A stretch of 64,000 nt of DNA from JBEKCP01 sp049509515 (GCA_049509515.1 JBEKZV010000015.1:30043-94042); one strand, 5' to 3'; positions 54,296-63,588 are shown, counted from the stretch's first letter. Notes: generated by a model from the sequence alone, not told the origin. A program made the numbers and translations.

Positions 54296-56575
54296 ATGGC
54301 CAGCGGCAGTCAACGACGCACACGATCGGAGCGCGTAGCGGCCTTGGAGATGCCGCGCGGGCCGTGGGAGCGGGCGTGGATCAGTCTTCGCCGCCGCGAC
54401 GTGCTGGGGCGGATCGTGCTCGGGTTTCTGGCCGCGGCGGCCATGTCGGTGATCCTCCGCGCGTGGGATCCGCCGCTGCGTTGGCGGAGCGGGATGGTGC
54501 CCCGGCGGGACGTGACGGCCGGGGTGACGTTCTCGCGGGAGGACGCGGCGGCCACGGAGGCGGCCCGCCAGCAGGCCCGCCGCAATGCGCCCGCCGTGTT
54601 CGTCCAGGATTCCGCGCCGCTGGTGCGGCTCCGCGCGACCTTGCGGGCGACGATCGCCGAGCTGGCCAAGGCCGAGGCGCTGGGCAAGTCGGAGCAGGCC
54701 CTGTGGCGGGAGTTCGAGTCCCCGCCGCCGCAGGCCGCGGCGCCCGCTCGAGCGGCGGAGGACAACGCCGGCTTCCAGGAGTTCCGCAAGGCGGTCGCCG
54801 GCAAGGAGAACCTGGACCAGCTCGACCGGGCGGTGGCCGAGGCGCTGGCGCCGTTCGAGCACCGCGGCCTGCTGGGCGACCCCCGCCAAGAACTGGCCAT
54901 GGCCAACCCGGAGGAGATCCTCGTCTATCCGCTGGGCCACCCCGAGCTGAAGGAGCCGGTCCAGGTCAAGGACGTGCAATTGGGCGACGCCAGCGGCATC
55001 CGCGAGAGCCTGTTGGCGCACGTCCAGCCGGAGGTGGTGGCGCAGCACGTGTTCCTCTGGTTCCAGGCCCATTTGCTCCGCCCCAAGCCCATGACCACGC
55101 TGGCCCGCGACAAGGAGGCGACGGACCAATCGCAAGCCGCGGCCGCCGACGGGGTCAAGCCGGTCTGGCAGACCTTCAACGCCCGGGAGCCGTTGTTGGA
55201 CGCCCGCAAGCCCATCGGCAAGGACACGCTCGACCTATTGGGGCTGGAGCACGCGGCCTTCCTGGCGCAACGGGGCATTGTGCAGCAGGTCACCCGCTTT
55301 GCGGCAGTGCTGCTGCTGGTGTTCGTCTTGTTCCTGCTGTGCGGCGTGTACATGCGCTACCAGCGGAGCGGGCCGCTGGCCAGCGTCGGGCAACTGGCGG
55401 GCCTCCTGCTGCTGGCCGTGGGGACCGTGGCCCTGGCCCGCACCGCCTCGTTGGACCCCTGGCGGGCCGAGCTGGTGCCCCTGATGCTCTTCGGCATGAC
55501 GATGGCCATCGTCTACCGCCAGGAGCTGGCGCTGCTGCTCTCCGGCGTTCTGGCCTGGATCATCGTGGTGGCCGCGGGCTACGGACTGTCGAGCTTCCTG
55601 CTCTTGTTCGGCGCGACGGCCGCCGCCGCGCTGAGCCTCGGCCGGATTCGCAGCCGCAGCAAGCTCGTCTATGTCGGCCTGTTCGCCGGCGGCGTCGCCG
55701 TGCTCCTGGACCTGGCCCTGGAAATGATCGACAACCAGTCGATCGATCTGGCAATCCTTGAGGACGCCGCGCGGAACGGGCTGTGCGCCGTGGCCGCCGG
55801 ATTCCTGATGACCGGCCTCTTGCCCTTCATCGAGCGGGCCTTCGGCGTGCTGACCGACCTGAGCCTCCTGGAGCTGGGCGACATCACCCATCCCCTGCTC
55901 CAGGAGATGGTCCGCCGCGCCCCGAGCACCTACAACCACTCGGTCACCGTCGGCTCGATCGGCGAAGCGGCGGCCGACGCCATCGGCGCCCGCGGCCTGC
56001 TGGTGCGCGTCGGCGCCTATTTCCACGACATCGGCAAGATCCTCAAGCCCGGCTACTTCGTCGAGAACCAGGGGGAGGAGGGCAGCCGCCACGAGACGCT
56101 GGTGCCGGCCATGAGCACGCTGATCATCGTCGCCCACATCAAGGACGGCGCGGACCTCGCCCGCCAACACCGCCTCCCCCAGCCGATCATCGACCTGGTG
56201 CTCCAGCACCACGGCACCACGCTGGTGGAGTACTTCTACGACCGGGCACACGAGCAGAAAGAATCGGACCCCAACGGCGGCGAGGTGGACGAGAACCTGT
56301 TCCGCTATCCGGGCCCCAAGCCGCAGACCAAGGAGGCGGCGGTCCTCATGCTCGCCGACGCGGTGGAAAGCGCCAGCCGCACGCTGGTCGATCCCACGCC
56401 GGCCCGCATCGAAAGCCTCGTCGGCGAGATCGCCCAGCACCGCCTGCAGGGCGGCCAGTTCGACGACAGCGGCCTGACGCTCCGCGAGCTGGGCACCATC
56501 GAGCGGAGCCTCGTCATGTCGGTCGCCGCCATCTACCACGCCCGCCTGAAATACCCGGAGCAAAGGACGGCATGA
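54296..56575 (+). CDS. pgpH: 7TM-HD family phosphohydrolase, c-di-AMP phosphodiesterase-like
   Basis: 759 residues. An N-terminal membrane helix (VLGFLAAAAMSVILRAW) leads to an exported 7TMR-HDED domain (about 60-320), then about seven transmembrane helices (about 325-520, e.g. FAAVLLLVFVLFLLCGVYMR). The cytoplasmic HD domain (about 530-740) has APSTYNHSVTVGSIGEAAAD, 'YFHDIGKILKPGYFVENQ', 'IIDLVLQHHGTTLVEYFY' and 'AVLMLADAVESASR', so all metal-binding His/Asp positions are present. In Gram-positive bacteria PgpH hydrolyses c-di-AMP; here that is by family only. The stop overlaps the ybeY start (ATGA). Order phoH-pgpH-ybeY is conserved. Confidence 0.95.
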   Translation: MASGSQRRTRSERVAALEMPRGPWERAWISLRRRDVLGRIVLGFLAAAAMSVILRAWDPPLRWRSGMVPRRDVTAGVTFSREDAAATEAARQQARRNAPAVFVQDSAPLVRLRATLRATIAELAKAEALGKSEQALWREFESPPPQAAAPARAAEDNAGFQEFRKAVAGKENLDQLDRAVAEALAPFEHRGLLGDPRQELAMANPEEILVYPLGHPELKEPVQVKDVQLGDASGIRESLLAHVQPEVVAQHVFLWFQAHLLRPKPMTTLARDKEATDQSQAAAADGVKPVWQTFNAREPLLDARKPIGKDTLDLLGLEHAAFLAQRGIVQQVTRFAAVLLLVFVLFLLCGVYMRYQRSGPLASVGQLAGLLLLAVGTVALARTASLDPWRAELVPLMLFGMTMAIVYRQELALLLSGVLAWIIVVAAGYGLSSFLLLFGATAAAALSLGRIRSRSKLVYVGLFAGGVAVLLDLALEMIDNQSIDLAILEDAARNGLCAVAAGFLMTGLLPFIERAFGVLTDLSLLELGDITHPLLQEMVRRAPSTYNHSVTVGSIGEAAADAIGARGLLVRVGAYFHDIGKILKPGYFVENQGEEGSRHETLVPAMSTLIIVAHIKDGADLARQHRLPQPIIDLVLQHHGTTLVEYFYDRAHEQKESDPNGGEVDENLFRYPGPKPQTKEAAVLMLADAVESASRTLVDPTPARIESLVGEIAQHRLQGGQFDDSGLTLRELGTIERSLVMSVAAIYHARLKYPEQRTA

Positions 56576-57180
56576 GCCAAGCGGGAAAAAGGGGACGGGC
56601 TCCATTTGTGCAACGACCATGCGAGCATGGTGCCCGCCTTCGGGCCGTTCCGGCAAATGGCACCCAGGGGGTGCCCGGTCCCCTTTTTCCCAAAACCCCG
56701 CGGCTTCATTTGGCCATTGCCGACCGGCAGGCGAGCGTGGTCGTGGACCGCCGGCGGCTGCGGCGGGCGGTCCGCGCGGCCCTGGCGGGTTCGCCGGTCG
56801 CCACGGCCTCGATCAGCCTGGCCCTGGTCGACGACCCTACAATCGCCCGCCTCAACCGCCGCTTCCTCGACCACGCCGGCCCGACCGACGTGTTGAGCTT
56901 CCTCCTGGAGCACGCTCCGGGCCGGCTGGAGGGCGAGGTGGTCGTCAGCGCCGAGACGGCCCGGCGGGAAGCCCCGCACTACGGTTGGACGCCCGAGGAC
57001 GAGCTGCTCCTTTACGTCGTCCACGGCGTCTTGCACCTGGCCGGCTACGACGACCGCTCGGCGGCCGGCCGGGCGCGGATGTCCGCCCGCCAGGGAGCGA
57101 TCCTGGGGAAAGCACAGAATCCAAAACAACAAATCCCAAACAAATTCAAAGCACGAAAGTCGAATGTTCAAGACAGGTGA
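56572..57180 (+). CDS. ybeY: rRNA maturation endoribonuclease YbeY with extra N- and C-terminal segments
   Basis: 202 residues, start ATG overlapping the pgpH stop. The true YbeY core begins near residue 43 (LHLAIADRQASVVVDRRRLR) and includes RLNRRFLDHAGPTDVLSFLL, 'LEGEVVVSAETARREA' and the metal motif LYVVHGVLHLAGYDDRSAAG. In most YbeY proteins this is H-G-x-L-H-L-x-G-Y-D-H; here the third His is Asp (GYDD). Residues 4-40 are encoded by a palindromic element, and the last 20 residues (GKAQNPKQQIPNKFKARKSN) by AT-rich non-family sequence. YbeY matures 16S rRNA 3' ends and polices ribosomes with PhoH-linked helicase function. Confidence 0.9.
   Translation: MSQAGKRGRAPFVQRPCEHGARLRAVPANGTQGVPGPLFPKTPRLHLAIADRQASVVVDRRRLRRAVRAALAGSPVATASISLALVDDPTIARLNRRFLDHAGPTDVLSFLLEHAPGRLEGEVVVSAETARREAPHYGWTPEDELLLYVVHGVLHLAGYDDRSAAGRARMSARQGAILGKAQNPKQQIPNKFKARKSNVQDR
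56583..56691. repeat. palindromic element inside the start of ybeY
   Basis: Ends GGGAAAAAGGGGACGGG and CCCGGTCCCCTTTTTCCC are inverted repeats (one indel), enclosing inner hairpins (CCATGCGAGCATGG and GGCACCCAGGGGGTGCC). The 109-base element is read through in frame as YbeY residues 4-40. Confidence 0.8.
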
Positions 57181-57272
57181 TTCCGGCTGCCGCGGGATGT
57201 CGCTTGAATGCGCCGATCCGCGCGCGGCCGCCGTTTTTGTCATTGGCGATTTCGGTAATTCGATATTGGCTG

Positions 57273-57300
57273 GGATTTCGGGTTTCGGATTTGGGATTTC
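57273..57300. repeat. four tandem GGATTTC-type heptamers
   Basis: GGATTTC, GGGTTTC, GGATTTG, GGATTTC in tandem, in the gap between ybeY and the CorC-like gene, within an AT-rich stretch from 57235. It is another heptamer array like those at 13752 and 32315. Confidence 0.75.
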
Positions 57301-57321
57301 CTGTGGGAAGGGGTCCACGTG

Positions 57322-58236
57322 ATGTCCTCGCCCTGGTTCTGGATCGCGGCCGCGGTGTTGCTCCCGGCCGCCGGCGCCTGGGCGCTGGCGCGGCTGGCCC
57401 CAAACACCTGGCAGCGGATCCACCGCGGGTGGCCGGGGAAGCCGTCCGACCCGCTCGGGCGAATCCTCCGCGGCCGCGAGGGCCCGTTGGAGGAAGAGGT
57501 CCGCGAAAGGATCGAAGGCGTCATCGAGCTGGGCGACGCCGACGTCTCGCAAATCATGACCCCGCGGACCGACATGATCTGCGTGTCGGCCGCCCTGCCC
57601 TGGCCGGAGATGCTCGACGCCGTCCTGAAGGCGGGCTACACGCGGATCCCCGTCTTCGGCCGCAACCGCGACGACATCCTGGGCATCCTGCACGTCAAGG
57701 ACCTGCTGGCGGAGCTGGCCAAGCCGCAGGCCGCGCGGGACGAGCCGTGGACGAAGCTCCTCCGCCAACCCGTGTTCGTCCCCGAGACCAAGGCCATCGA
57801 CACCCTGCTCCACGAATTGCAGCGGAACCGCAACCACATGGCGGTCGTCCTGGACGAGTATGGCGGCGTCTCCGGCCTGGTGACCCTGGAGGACGTGCTG
57901 GAAGAGATCGTGGGCGAGATCGCCGACGAGCACGACCCGGCGGCGTCCGACGGCATCCGCGAGCTGGGGCCCGGCGCGGTCGAGGCCCCCGGCCGCGTAC
58001 ACCTCGACGAGCTCAACGAGCGGCTCGGCCTGACCCTGCCCGAGGACGCCGACTTCGACACCATCGGCGGCTTCGTCTTCAGCGAGCTGGGCCACGTGCC
58101 GGCGGCCGGCGAAGAGCTCGTCTGGCGGAATGTGCGGATCACCGTCCTGGAGGCCACGCGGCGGCGGATCGAGCGCGTGCGGATCGAGACGCTGCCGGCG
58201 CCGCAATCCCCGGCCGAGCCGGCCCCCGCCGAGTAG
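57322..58236 (+). CDS. CorC/HlyC-like CBS-pair protein
   Basis: 304 residues from the ATG at 57322 (GTG at 57319 directly precedes it). A single N-terminal transmembrane segment (FWIAAAVLLPAAGAWALA) is followed by two CBS domains ('ADVSQIMTPRTDMICVSAAL', 'AGYTRIPVFGRNRDDILGIL', 'HMAVVLDEYGGVSGLVTLED') and the CorC_HlyC domain ('LDELNERLGLTLPEDADFDT', 'ELVWRNVRITVLEATRRRIE'). It lacks the DUF21 transmembrane domain of magnesium exporters, so it resembles YbeX/CorC regulatory proteins, whose genes commonly follow ybeY. It may tie magnesium homeostasis to ribosome maturation. Fourth gene of the phoH group. Confidence 0.9.
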   Translation: MSSPWFWIAAAVLLPAAGAWALARLAPNTWQRIHRGWPGKPSDPLGRILRGREGPLEEEVRERIEGVIELGDADVSQIMTPRTDMICVSAALPWPEMLDAVLKAGYTRIPVFGRNRDDILGILHVKDLLAELAKPQAARDEPWTKLLRQPVFVPETKAIDTLLHELQRNRNHMAVVLDEYGGVSGLVTLEDVLEEIVGEIADEHDPAASDGIRELGPGAVEAPGRVHLDELNERLGLTLPEDADFDTIGGFVFSELGHVPAAGEELVWRNVRITVLEATRRRIERVRIETLPAPQSPAEPAPAE

Positions 58237-58253
58237 CCGCTTGCGGCTTCGCA
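58236..58253. repeat. GCCGCTTGCGGCTTCGCA repeat, first copy
   Basis: An 18-base unit repeated exactly at 59826-59843, both just after a stop codon. In the 292-base gap to 58528 there is also a CGGGTTCGATCCCG palindrome (58316-58329) and the Gfo/Idh/MocA ribosome-binding site, but no gene. Confidence 0.7.
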
Positions 58254-58528
58254 CCGCCCGTCAAGAACCGGTGTCCCTGCCGATAATTCCGTTCTCGTTC
58301 CGTGTCAAGGAGTTACGGGTTCGATCCCGGGCTTGTTCCGGGGCACAATCGCCTTGTTCTGTCACCAGGAACGCCCGAGGGACTCCCACTCCGGACCGGG
58401 AATCGGTGGGCCAACTGGCAGGTCGCCAGCCGCTTTGTTAACATGGGGAGACTACGGTCGCTGGGAGCGTACCCGAGTGGAGTCGAAATGGGAGATGTCG
58501 GATAGCATCCAAGACCAGGAGATCCATC

Positions 58529-59809
58529 ATGTCTCGATGCGAGCAGGTTCATCGGCGGCGGTTTCTCCAGAGCGCGCTGGAGGCCGGCGCCGTGCTGGCC
58601 GCGCCCTGGCTGATCCCGGGCGGCGTGCTGGGCAAAGGCGGCGGCGTGCCCCCCAGCCAGCAGATCGTCGTGGGCGGGATCGGCATCGGCGGTCGGGGCT
58701 CGTCCGACCTCGGCTGTTTCATGCAGGAGCCGGACGTGCGGGTCGTGGCATGCTGCGACGCGCGGGCCGACCGCCGCCAGGCCGTCAAGAGCATGATCGA
58801 CGGCCACAACCACAACCAGGATTGCGTCGCGTATCGCGACTTCCGCGAGCTACTGGCCCGGCCGGACATCGATGCCGTGCTGATTACCACCGGCTCGAAC
58901 AACCACGCCCTGCTCTCGATCTACTCGGCCAGGGCGGGAAAGGACGTGTATTGCGAGAAGCCCTGCACGAAAACCATCGCCGAGAGCATCGCGCTGGCCG
59001 AAACCTTCCGCCGCACCAGCCGGGTGTTTCAGGGCGGCATGCAGCGGAGGAACCTGCCCAATTTCCAGACCGCCATCGAGTTGGCCAACCGGGGGAAGCT
59101 GGGCAAACTCCAGACGGTCATTGCCCATCCGGGCGGGCTGGGAGGCGGCATGAGCGGCTGGTCTGGCGAGCAGCCCCAACCGCCCAAAGACGAGGTCGAT
59201 TGGGACCTGTACCTGGGGTCCGCCCCCTACCGGCCGTTCAATCGCGGCTTACTGAACTCGGGCTTTGAGAAAGGCGGCGGCATGGTCGGCGGCGGATGCC
59301 TGGAGTGGGGCTCGCACTGCGTCGACATGTGCCAGTGGGCCAACAATGCCGACGACACGGCGCCGGTCGAATACTACCCGATAGAGAACGGCCAGGCCAA
59401 CGCCCTGTACGCCAACGGCGTCAAGCTGGTCCAGCGCAACGACGGCTGGCTGCCGTTGGGCTCCTGCCCGGTGCGGTTCGAAGGCGCGACCGGCTGGGTC
59501 GAAACCGGCGACAGCGGCAAGCTGGTCCTCAGCTCACCCGCCCTGTTGGCCGGCAAGAAAGTCGTGGAAATTGGCGGCTATCCGGCCAATCCCCACGTCC
59601 GCGACTTCCTCAACTGCGTCAAGTCGCGCGGGCAGCCGCGTTGCAGTGCCCAAGTGTCCTGCCAGTCGCACATCGCCTGCCACGCCTCGAACATCGCGGT
59701 CTTCCTGAACCGCAAGCTCCGCTACGATCCCCAGAAGAACGAGTTCCTCGACGACGCGGAGGCCAACCGGCTGCGCTCGGAGGCGATCCGCGAGCCGTGG
59801 AGGACTTGA
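58529..59809 (+). CDS. Tat-exported Gfo/Idh/MocA family oxidoreductase
   Basis: 426 residues, ATG preceded by AGGAG. The N-terminus is a twin-arginine signal (HRRRFLQSALEAGAVLAAP). The NAD(P)-binding fold shows GGIGIGGRGSSDLGCFMQ, 'VRVVACCDARADRRQAVKSM' and 'DAVLITTGSNNHALLSIYSA'; the active-site motif is GKDVYCEKPCTKTIAESIAL, with the EKP Lys. The C-terminal domain includes WGSHCVDMCQWANNADDTAP with the DxxxH-like region reading GSHCVDM. The enzyme should oxidise a sugar or polyol in the periplasm; the substrate is not known. Planctomycetes have dozens of such exported members. The following HEAT gene may be cotranscribed. Confidence 0.92.
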   Translation: MSRCEQVHRRRFLQSALEAGAVLAAPWLIPGGVLGKGGGVPPSQQIVVGGIGIGGRGSSDLGCFMQEPDVRVVACCDARADRRQAVKSMIDGHNHNQDCVAYRDFRELLARPDIDAVLITTGSNNHALLSIYSARAGKDVYCEKPCTKTIAESIALAETFRRTSRVFQGGMQRRNLPNFQTAIELANRGKLGKLQTVIAHPGGLGGGMSGWSGEQPQPPKDEVDWDLYLGSAPYRPFNRGLLNSGFEKGGGMVGGGCLEWGSHCVDMCQWANNADDTAPVEYYPIENGQANALYANGVKLVQRNDGWLPLGSCPVRFEGATGWVETGDSGKLVLSSPALLAGKKVVEIGGYPANPHVRDFLNCVKSRGQPRCSAQVSCQSHIACHASNIAVFLNRKLRYDPQKNEFLDDAEANRLRSEAIREPWRT

Positions 59810-59825
59810 CGCGGATTCGAGATTT

Positions 59826-59843
59826 GCCGCTTGCGGCTTCGCA
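59826..59843. repeat. GCCGCTTGCGGCTTCGCA repeat, second copy
   Basis: Exact copy of the unit at 58236-58253, between the Gfo/Idh/MocA gene and the HEAT-repeat gene. Confidence 0.7.
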
Positions 59844-59872
59844 TCGCGACTGAATCACAAGGGAGAATAATC

Positions 59873-62011
59873 ATGCTCAAGACACGCTACTTCGCAATAC
59901 TTTCCCTGCTCCTCGTGACGGCTCCGGCCCGGGCCGCCGACAAGGCGCCCGCCGAGGACAAGCAGCAGAAGCCGCTGGCGGTGCTCCGCTCCGCTGCGCC
60001 GCCGCAAGACAAGGCCATGGCCTGCAAGCAACTGGCCGTCTACGGCCGGAAGGAGGCCGTGCCGGCGCTGGCGGCGCTCTTGGCGGATGAGAGACTCTCG
60101 TCCTGGGCGCGGATCGCCCTGGAAGTGATTCCCGACCCGGCCGCCGACGAGGCCCTCCGCCAAGCCAGCGGCAAGTTGCAAGGTCGGCTGCTGGTGGGCG
60201 TGATCAATTCGATCGGCGTGCGGCGCGACGCGCAGGCGGTCGAATGCCTCGCCGCCCGGCTGAAGGATGCCGATGCCGACGTGGCGTCGGCGGCAGCCGT
60301 GGCCCTGGGCCGCATCGGCGGCCCGGCGGCCGTCAAGGCCCTGGAACCGGCGCTGGGCAGCGGCCCGGGCGCGGTCGGGGCGGGCGCAGCCCGGTCGGGG
60401 GTTGCAGAGGGGTGCATCCTGTGTGCCGAAAAGTTCCTCTCCGGCGGCAATCGCCAGGAGGCCGTGAGGCTATTCGACCTCGTGCGCAAGGCCGACGTGT
60501 CCAAGCAGCGAATCCTCGAGGCGACCCGCGGAGCGATCCTCGCCCGGGAGGCGGCCGGAGTGCCGCTGTTGGTCGAGCAATTGAAGTCGCCCGACAAGGC
60601 CGCGTTTGCCGTCGGATTGCGGGTAGCCCGCGAGCTTGCCGGCCGGGAAGTGACCGCCGCGCTCATGGCCGAGCTGGATCGGACGACGCCCGAGCGGCAG
60701 GGCCTGTTGATCCTGGCCCTGGCCGACCGCGGCGACACGGCGGTCCTGGGGGTCGTGCTGCAAGCGGCCAACAGCGGCCCGGACCAGGCCCGGATCGCGG
60801 CGCTTCGCGTGCTGGAGCGGCTGGGCAATGCCTCATGCCTGAGCGTGCTGCTCGAGGCCGCGATGGAGACCAACAGCGAGTTGTCGCAAACCGCGCTGGC
60901 GGTGTTGGCCGGCATGCCCGGCAAGGAGGTGGACGACGATCTGGTCGCCCGGCTGGCGAAGGCGGAAGGGAAGGCCCGGCAGGTGTTGATTCAACTGGCG
61001 GGGCGGCGCTCGATCGCGGCGGCCACGCCCGCACTGCTGCGAGCGGCCGACGATCCCGACGCCCCGACCCGCGCCGCGGCCCTGACGGCCTTGGGGGCGA
61101 CGGTCGAGTTTCGCGACCTGCCGGTGCTGATCGCCCGGCTCGTCCATCCGCAGAATCCCGAGGACGCGGCGGCGGCCCAGAAAGCCCTGTCTGCGGCCTG
61201 CCAGCGGATGCCGGACCCCGAGGCGTGCGCGGAGAAACTGGTGGCCGCCATGTCGCAGGCGGCCGTGCCGGCCAAGTGCCGCTTCCTGGAGGTCCTCACG
61301 GCCGTGGGCGGAGCCAAGGCCCTGGCGGCCGTGGGAGCCGCGGCCAGGGATGCCCGAGCGGAGATCCAGGACACCGCCAGCCGGCTGCTGGGGGAATGGA
61401 TGAACGTGGACGCGGCGCCGGTGCTGTTGGACCTGGCCAAGACCGCGGCCGACGAGAAGTACAAGGTCCGCGCCCTGCGCGGCTACATCCGGCTGGCCCG
61501 CCAGTTCACCATGCCGGACGCGGACCGGGCCCGCATGTGCCGCACCGCGCTGGAGACCGCCGAGCGCGATGCCGAAAAGAAACTGGTCCTGGAGGTCCTG
61601 GAGCGCTACCCGAGCGGCGACACGCTCCAGATCGCCCTGGACGCGGCGAAGATCCCCGCCTTGAAGAACGATGCCGCCGCAATCGCGATGGTCATCGCCC
61701 AGCGGGTCGGCGGCGGCGCCGACCTGCAAAGGGTGATGACCGAGATGGGGCAGCGCCGGGTGCGGGTGGAGGTCCTCAAGGCCGAATACGGGGCGGACAA
61801 GACGTTCAAAGACGTGACCGACATCCTCCGCAAATACGTGCACGACTTCCCCGTCATCATCCTGCCGGTGTCCGATTACAACTCCGCCTTCGGCGGCGAC
61901 CCGGTAGGGGGAGTGCCGAAGCAACTGAAAATCCAGTACAAGATGAACGGCAAGCCGGGCGAGGCGTCGTTCCCGGAGAACGCCGCCATCATGCTCACGA
62001 TGCCGAAGTAA
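59873..62011 (+). CDS. exported HEAT-repeat protein
   Basis: 712 residues from the ATG at 59873, with AAGGGAGAA upstream; an earlier in-frame start at 59831 is less likely. The signal peptide is YFAILSLLLVTAPARAADKA. Almost the whole mature protein is a HEAT/PBS-lyase-like solenoid: 'QLAVYGRKEAVPALAALLAD', 'DADVASAAAVALGRIGGPAA', 'NDAAAIAMVIAQRVGGGADL' and many more. The last 60 residues (VHDFPVIILPVSDYNSAFGG, 'LKIQYKMNGKPGEASFPENA') form a small separate domain. Function unknown; it may be a periplasmic scaffold. It may share a transcript with the Tat oxidoreductase. Confidence 0.85.
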   Translation: MLKTRYFAILSLLLVTAPARAADKAPAEDKQQKPLAVLRSAAPPQDKAMACKQLAVYGRKEAVPALAALLADERLSSWARIALEVIPDPAADEALRQASGKLQGRLLVGVINSIGVRRDAQAVECLAARLKDADADVASAAAVALGRIGGPAAVKALEPALGSGPGAVGAGAARSGVAEGCILCAEKFLSGGNRQEAVRLFDLVRKADVSKQRILEATRGAILAREAAGVPLLVEQLKSPDKAAFAVGLRVARELAGREVTAALMAELDRTTPERQGLLILALADRGDTAVLGVVLQAANSGPDQARIAALRVLERLGNASCLSVLLEAAMETNSELSQTALAVLAGMPGKEVDDDLVARLAKAEGKARQVLIQLAGRRSIAAATPALLRAADDPDAPTRAAALTALGATVEFRDLPVLIARLVHPQNPEDAAAAQKALSAACQRMPDPEACAEKLVAAMSQAAVPAKCRFLEVLTAVGGAKALAAVGAAARDARAEIQDTASRLLGEWMNVDAAPVLLDLAKTAADEKYKVRALRGYIRLARQFTMPDADRARMCRTALETAERDAEKKLVLEVLERYPSGDTLQIALDAAKIPALKNDAAAIAMVIAQRVGGGADLQRVMTEMGQRRVRVEVLKAEYGADKTFKDVTDILRKYVHDFPVIILPVSDYNSAFGGDPVGGVPKQLKIQYKMNGKPGEASFPENAAIMLTMPK

Positions 62012-62093
62012 GCCGGTGGGGGTAATCTGTCACACCCCGGAAAGTAACAGGCACGCTTCGCCTGCCGTCCGCTGCCGGGAGCGGACTGGGGCG

Positions 62094-62113
62094 GGCGGCA
62101 CACGGAGTGTGCC
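62094..62113. repeat. GGCGGCACACGGAGTGTGCC repeat
   Basis: Exact copy of the unit at 19418-19437, in the 201-base gap after the HEAT gene, itself palindromic (GGCACAC/GTGTGCC). Confidence 0.75.
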
Positions 62114-62212
62114 TGCTGGCGATAAGGGCGGTTGCCGGACTGCGGCCGCTCGACTATGCTAGAGGATGATGGAACCTCGCCGCACCCGACAATCAACCGT
62201 GGTTGTTGCCTT

Positions 62213-62662
62213 ATGAAGATCTATGCCGCCTGTATTGTCTTCGGTGCTTGCTGCTGTCTGGACGCGCAAGACCTCCCGCTTGGCCGTTCCGGCCCGCCCT
62301 ACGTCGAGGCCACCGTCACGATGCCTGCCAGGCTCATCAACAACCCGGAAAAGCGGGCCGACATGGTAAGCGACTTGGCCGAGAAATCGGAAATGAACTA
62401 CCGCCTGCTCGCACTGAAGATCGGGCAGAAGTGGCAGTCGTCGATCCGCGGCGACAAGGAGTTCCTGAAGAACGTCAGGCAGGCAAAGACCGTCGCCTTC
62501 ACGGTGAAAGAGGACGGCGCAATCGTGATCAAGCCTGTCGAGGACAAGCCCGAAACCGACGCCAAGGCAAACAAGCCCGACGGCAGGGAAAAACGCAAGC
62601 GGCGCTCTCCCCCTCCGGCCAAAGACGCCGCCGCCGATTTCGGCGTTGAGACGGGGCGTTGA
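62213..62662 (+). CDS. small exported hypothetical protein
   Basis: 149 residues from the ATG at 62213. A short hydrophobic N-terminus (YAACIVFGACCCLD) could be a weak signal or lipobox-like sequence (GACC). The middle, PPYVEATVTMPARLINNPEK and 'MNYRLLALKIGQKWQSSIRG' with 'AKTVAFTVKEDGAIVIKP', looks like a small alpha/beta domain. The C-terminus is a charged tail (KANKPDGREKRKRRSPPPAK). No family was recognised. It may be a planctomycete-specific exported protein. The following 496-base gap to 63158 holds the repeat below, GC-rich direct repeats and no gene. Confidence 0.6.
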   Translation: MKIYAACIVFGACCCLDAQDLPLGRSGPPYVEATVTMPARLINNPEKRADMVSDLAEKSEMNYRLLALKIGQKWQSSIRGDKEFLKNVRQAKTVAFTVKEDGAIVIKPVEDKPETDAKANKPDGREKRKRRSPPPAKDAAADFGVETGR

Positions 62663-62709
62663 AGCGGGAACGCGGCCAAATGACCTTCCACGATTTTGGG
62701 AGGGCTTCC

Positions 62710-62779
62710 GTGTGCCACTGCTTGGGACAAGCAGTGCCAGACCCGCGGGATGCACTGCTTCTGCGAAGCAGTGGCACAC
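62710..62779. repeat. palindromic repeat (family with 15655-15719)
   Basis: Arms GTGTGCCACTGCTT (62710-62723) and AAGCAGTGGCACAC (62766-62779) with an inner second pair (AAGCAGTGC/GCACTGCTT). It differs from the copy at 15.6 kb in the centre. Confidence 0.85.
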
Positions 62780-63158
62780 GGCGGAATTCCCCGAATCACG
62801 CAAGTCTTTCTGGCGGCGGCAATCCGGTCACGTAGAACCGACCGCGTCCCCGTTTTGGACCGGGCCGCCGTCGCCGCCGAGCCCCGCAAGGGCGGGCAGG
62901 GCAGCCCGCCGTCGCGCCGGTACGAGTGGGCGCGCTGGGCACCGACCGCCCACTGCCCAACGGCGTATTCAAGCTCGACATTCGGCATGCCCGGCCCGAC
63001 GGACAAGGAGCCCCACCCGCCCGCGCTCGCGGACCCCAGCACCGGCGGTGGGGTAGCCGCTTTCCGCCCGGGGACGTCCCCACCAGCAAGGGGTGGGTGG
63101 CTGGTGGCAAAATCCCTTATGGGGTAGACTTCCGGTTATCCAAGACGAGGACCCGACC

Positions 63159-63551
63159 ATGCCGAGAATCCAGTCACTCGACGAGCTGATTTCCCGGAAG
63201 GCGGCTGAATTCGCGGCCCACATCAAGGCCATCGCCGCGACGGCCGACAAGGAAGAGGAAATCCGCATCGAGACTGAGAAACAACTCGCGTTCATCCAGA
63301 AGGAAGCCGGGATCAAGCTGGAAGGAAAGCACGAGTTCACCGTGGCCAGCGGCCGCGTCGACTCGGTCTACAACCGCGTGATCATCGAGTACAAGAACCC
63401 CTCCAGCGCCGGCGACCGCATCGGGCCCAAGGCTGAGTCGCCGGGCAGCAAAAAGGTGGTTGCCCAGATCAAGAAGCTGGCTGACTTCTACGGCGTGCCG
63501 GCGAAGGGCTTCCGCCGGGTCAGGGCCAGGTCGCCCGATTGCTACGGTTAG
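63159..63551 (+). pseudogene. N-terminal nuclease fragment of a type IIG-like restriction-methylase
   Basis: 130 residues from the ATG at 63159. It starts MPRIQSLDELISRKAAEFAA and has EFTVASGRVDSVYNRVIIEY followed by K, a PD-(D/E)XK arrangement (Asp in RVD, Glu and Lys in EYK). This matches the N-terminus of large fused restriction-methylase proteins, where a nuclease domain precedes an N6-adenine methylase. The expected continuation after LADFYGVPA is lost and an unrelated short tail (GFRRVRARSPDCYG) ends the frame, so this is probably a truncated remnant. It lies 38 bases before a truncated vsr gene. Confidence 0.65.
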
Positions 63552-63588
63552 GTTTGGGTGCTATCATGCAGGGGAGTGCGAGGAGGGC

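Noticed and set aside
58316..58329. CGGGTTCGATCCCG, like the T arm of a tRNA
   Set aside because: No acceptor, D or anticodon arms at the required distances on either strand; it is an isolated palindrome.
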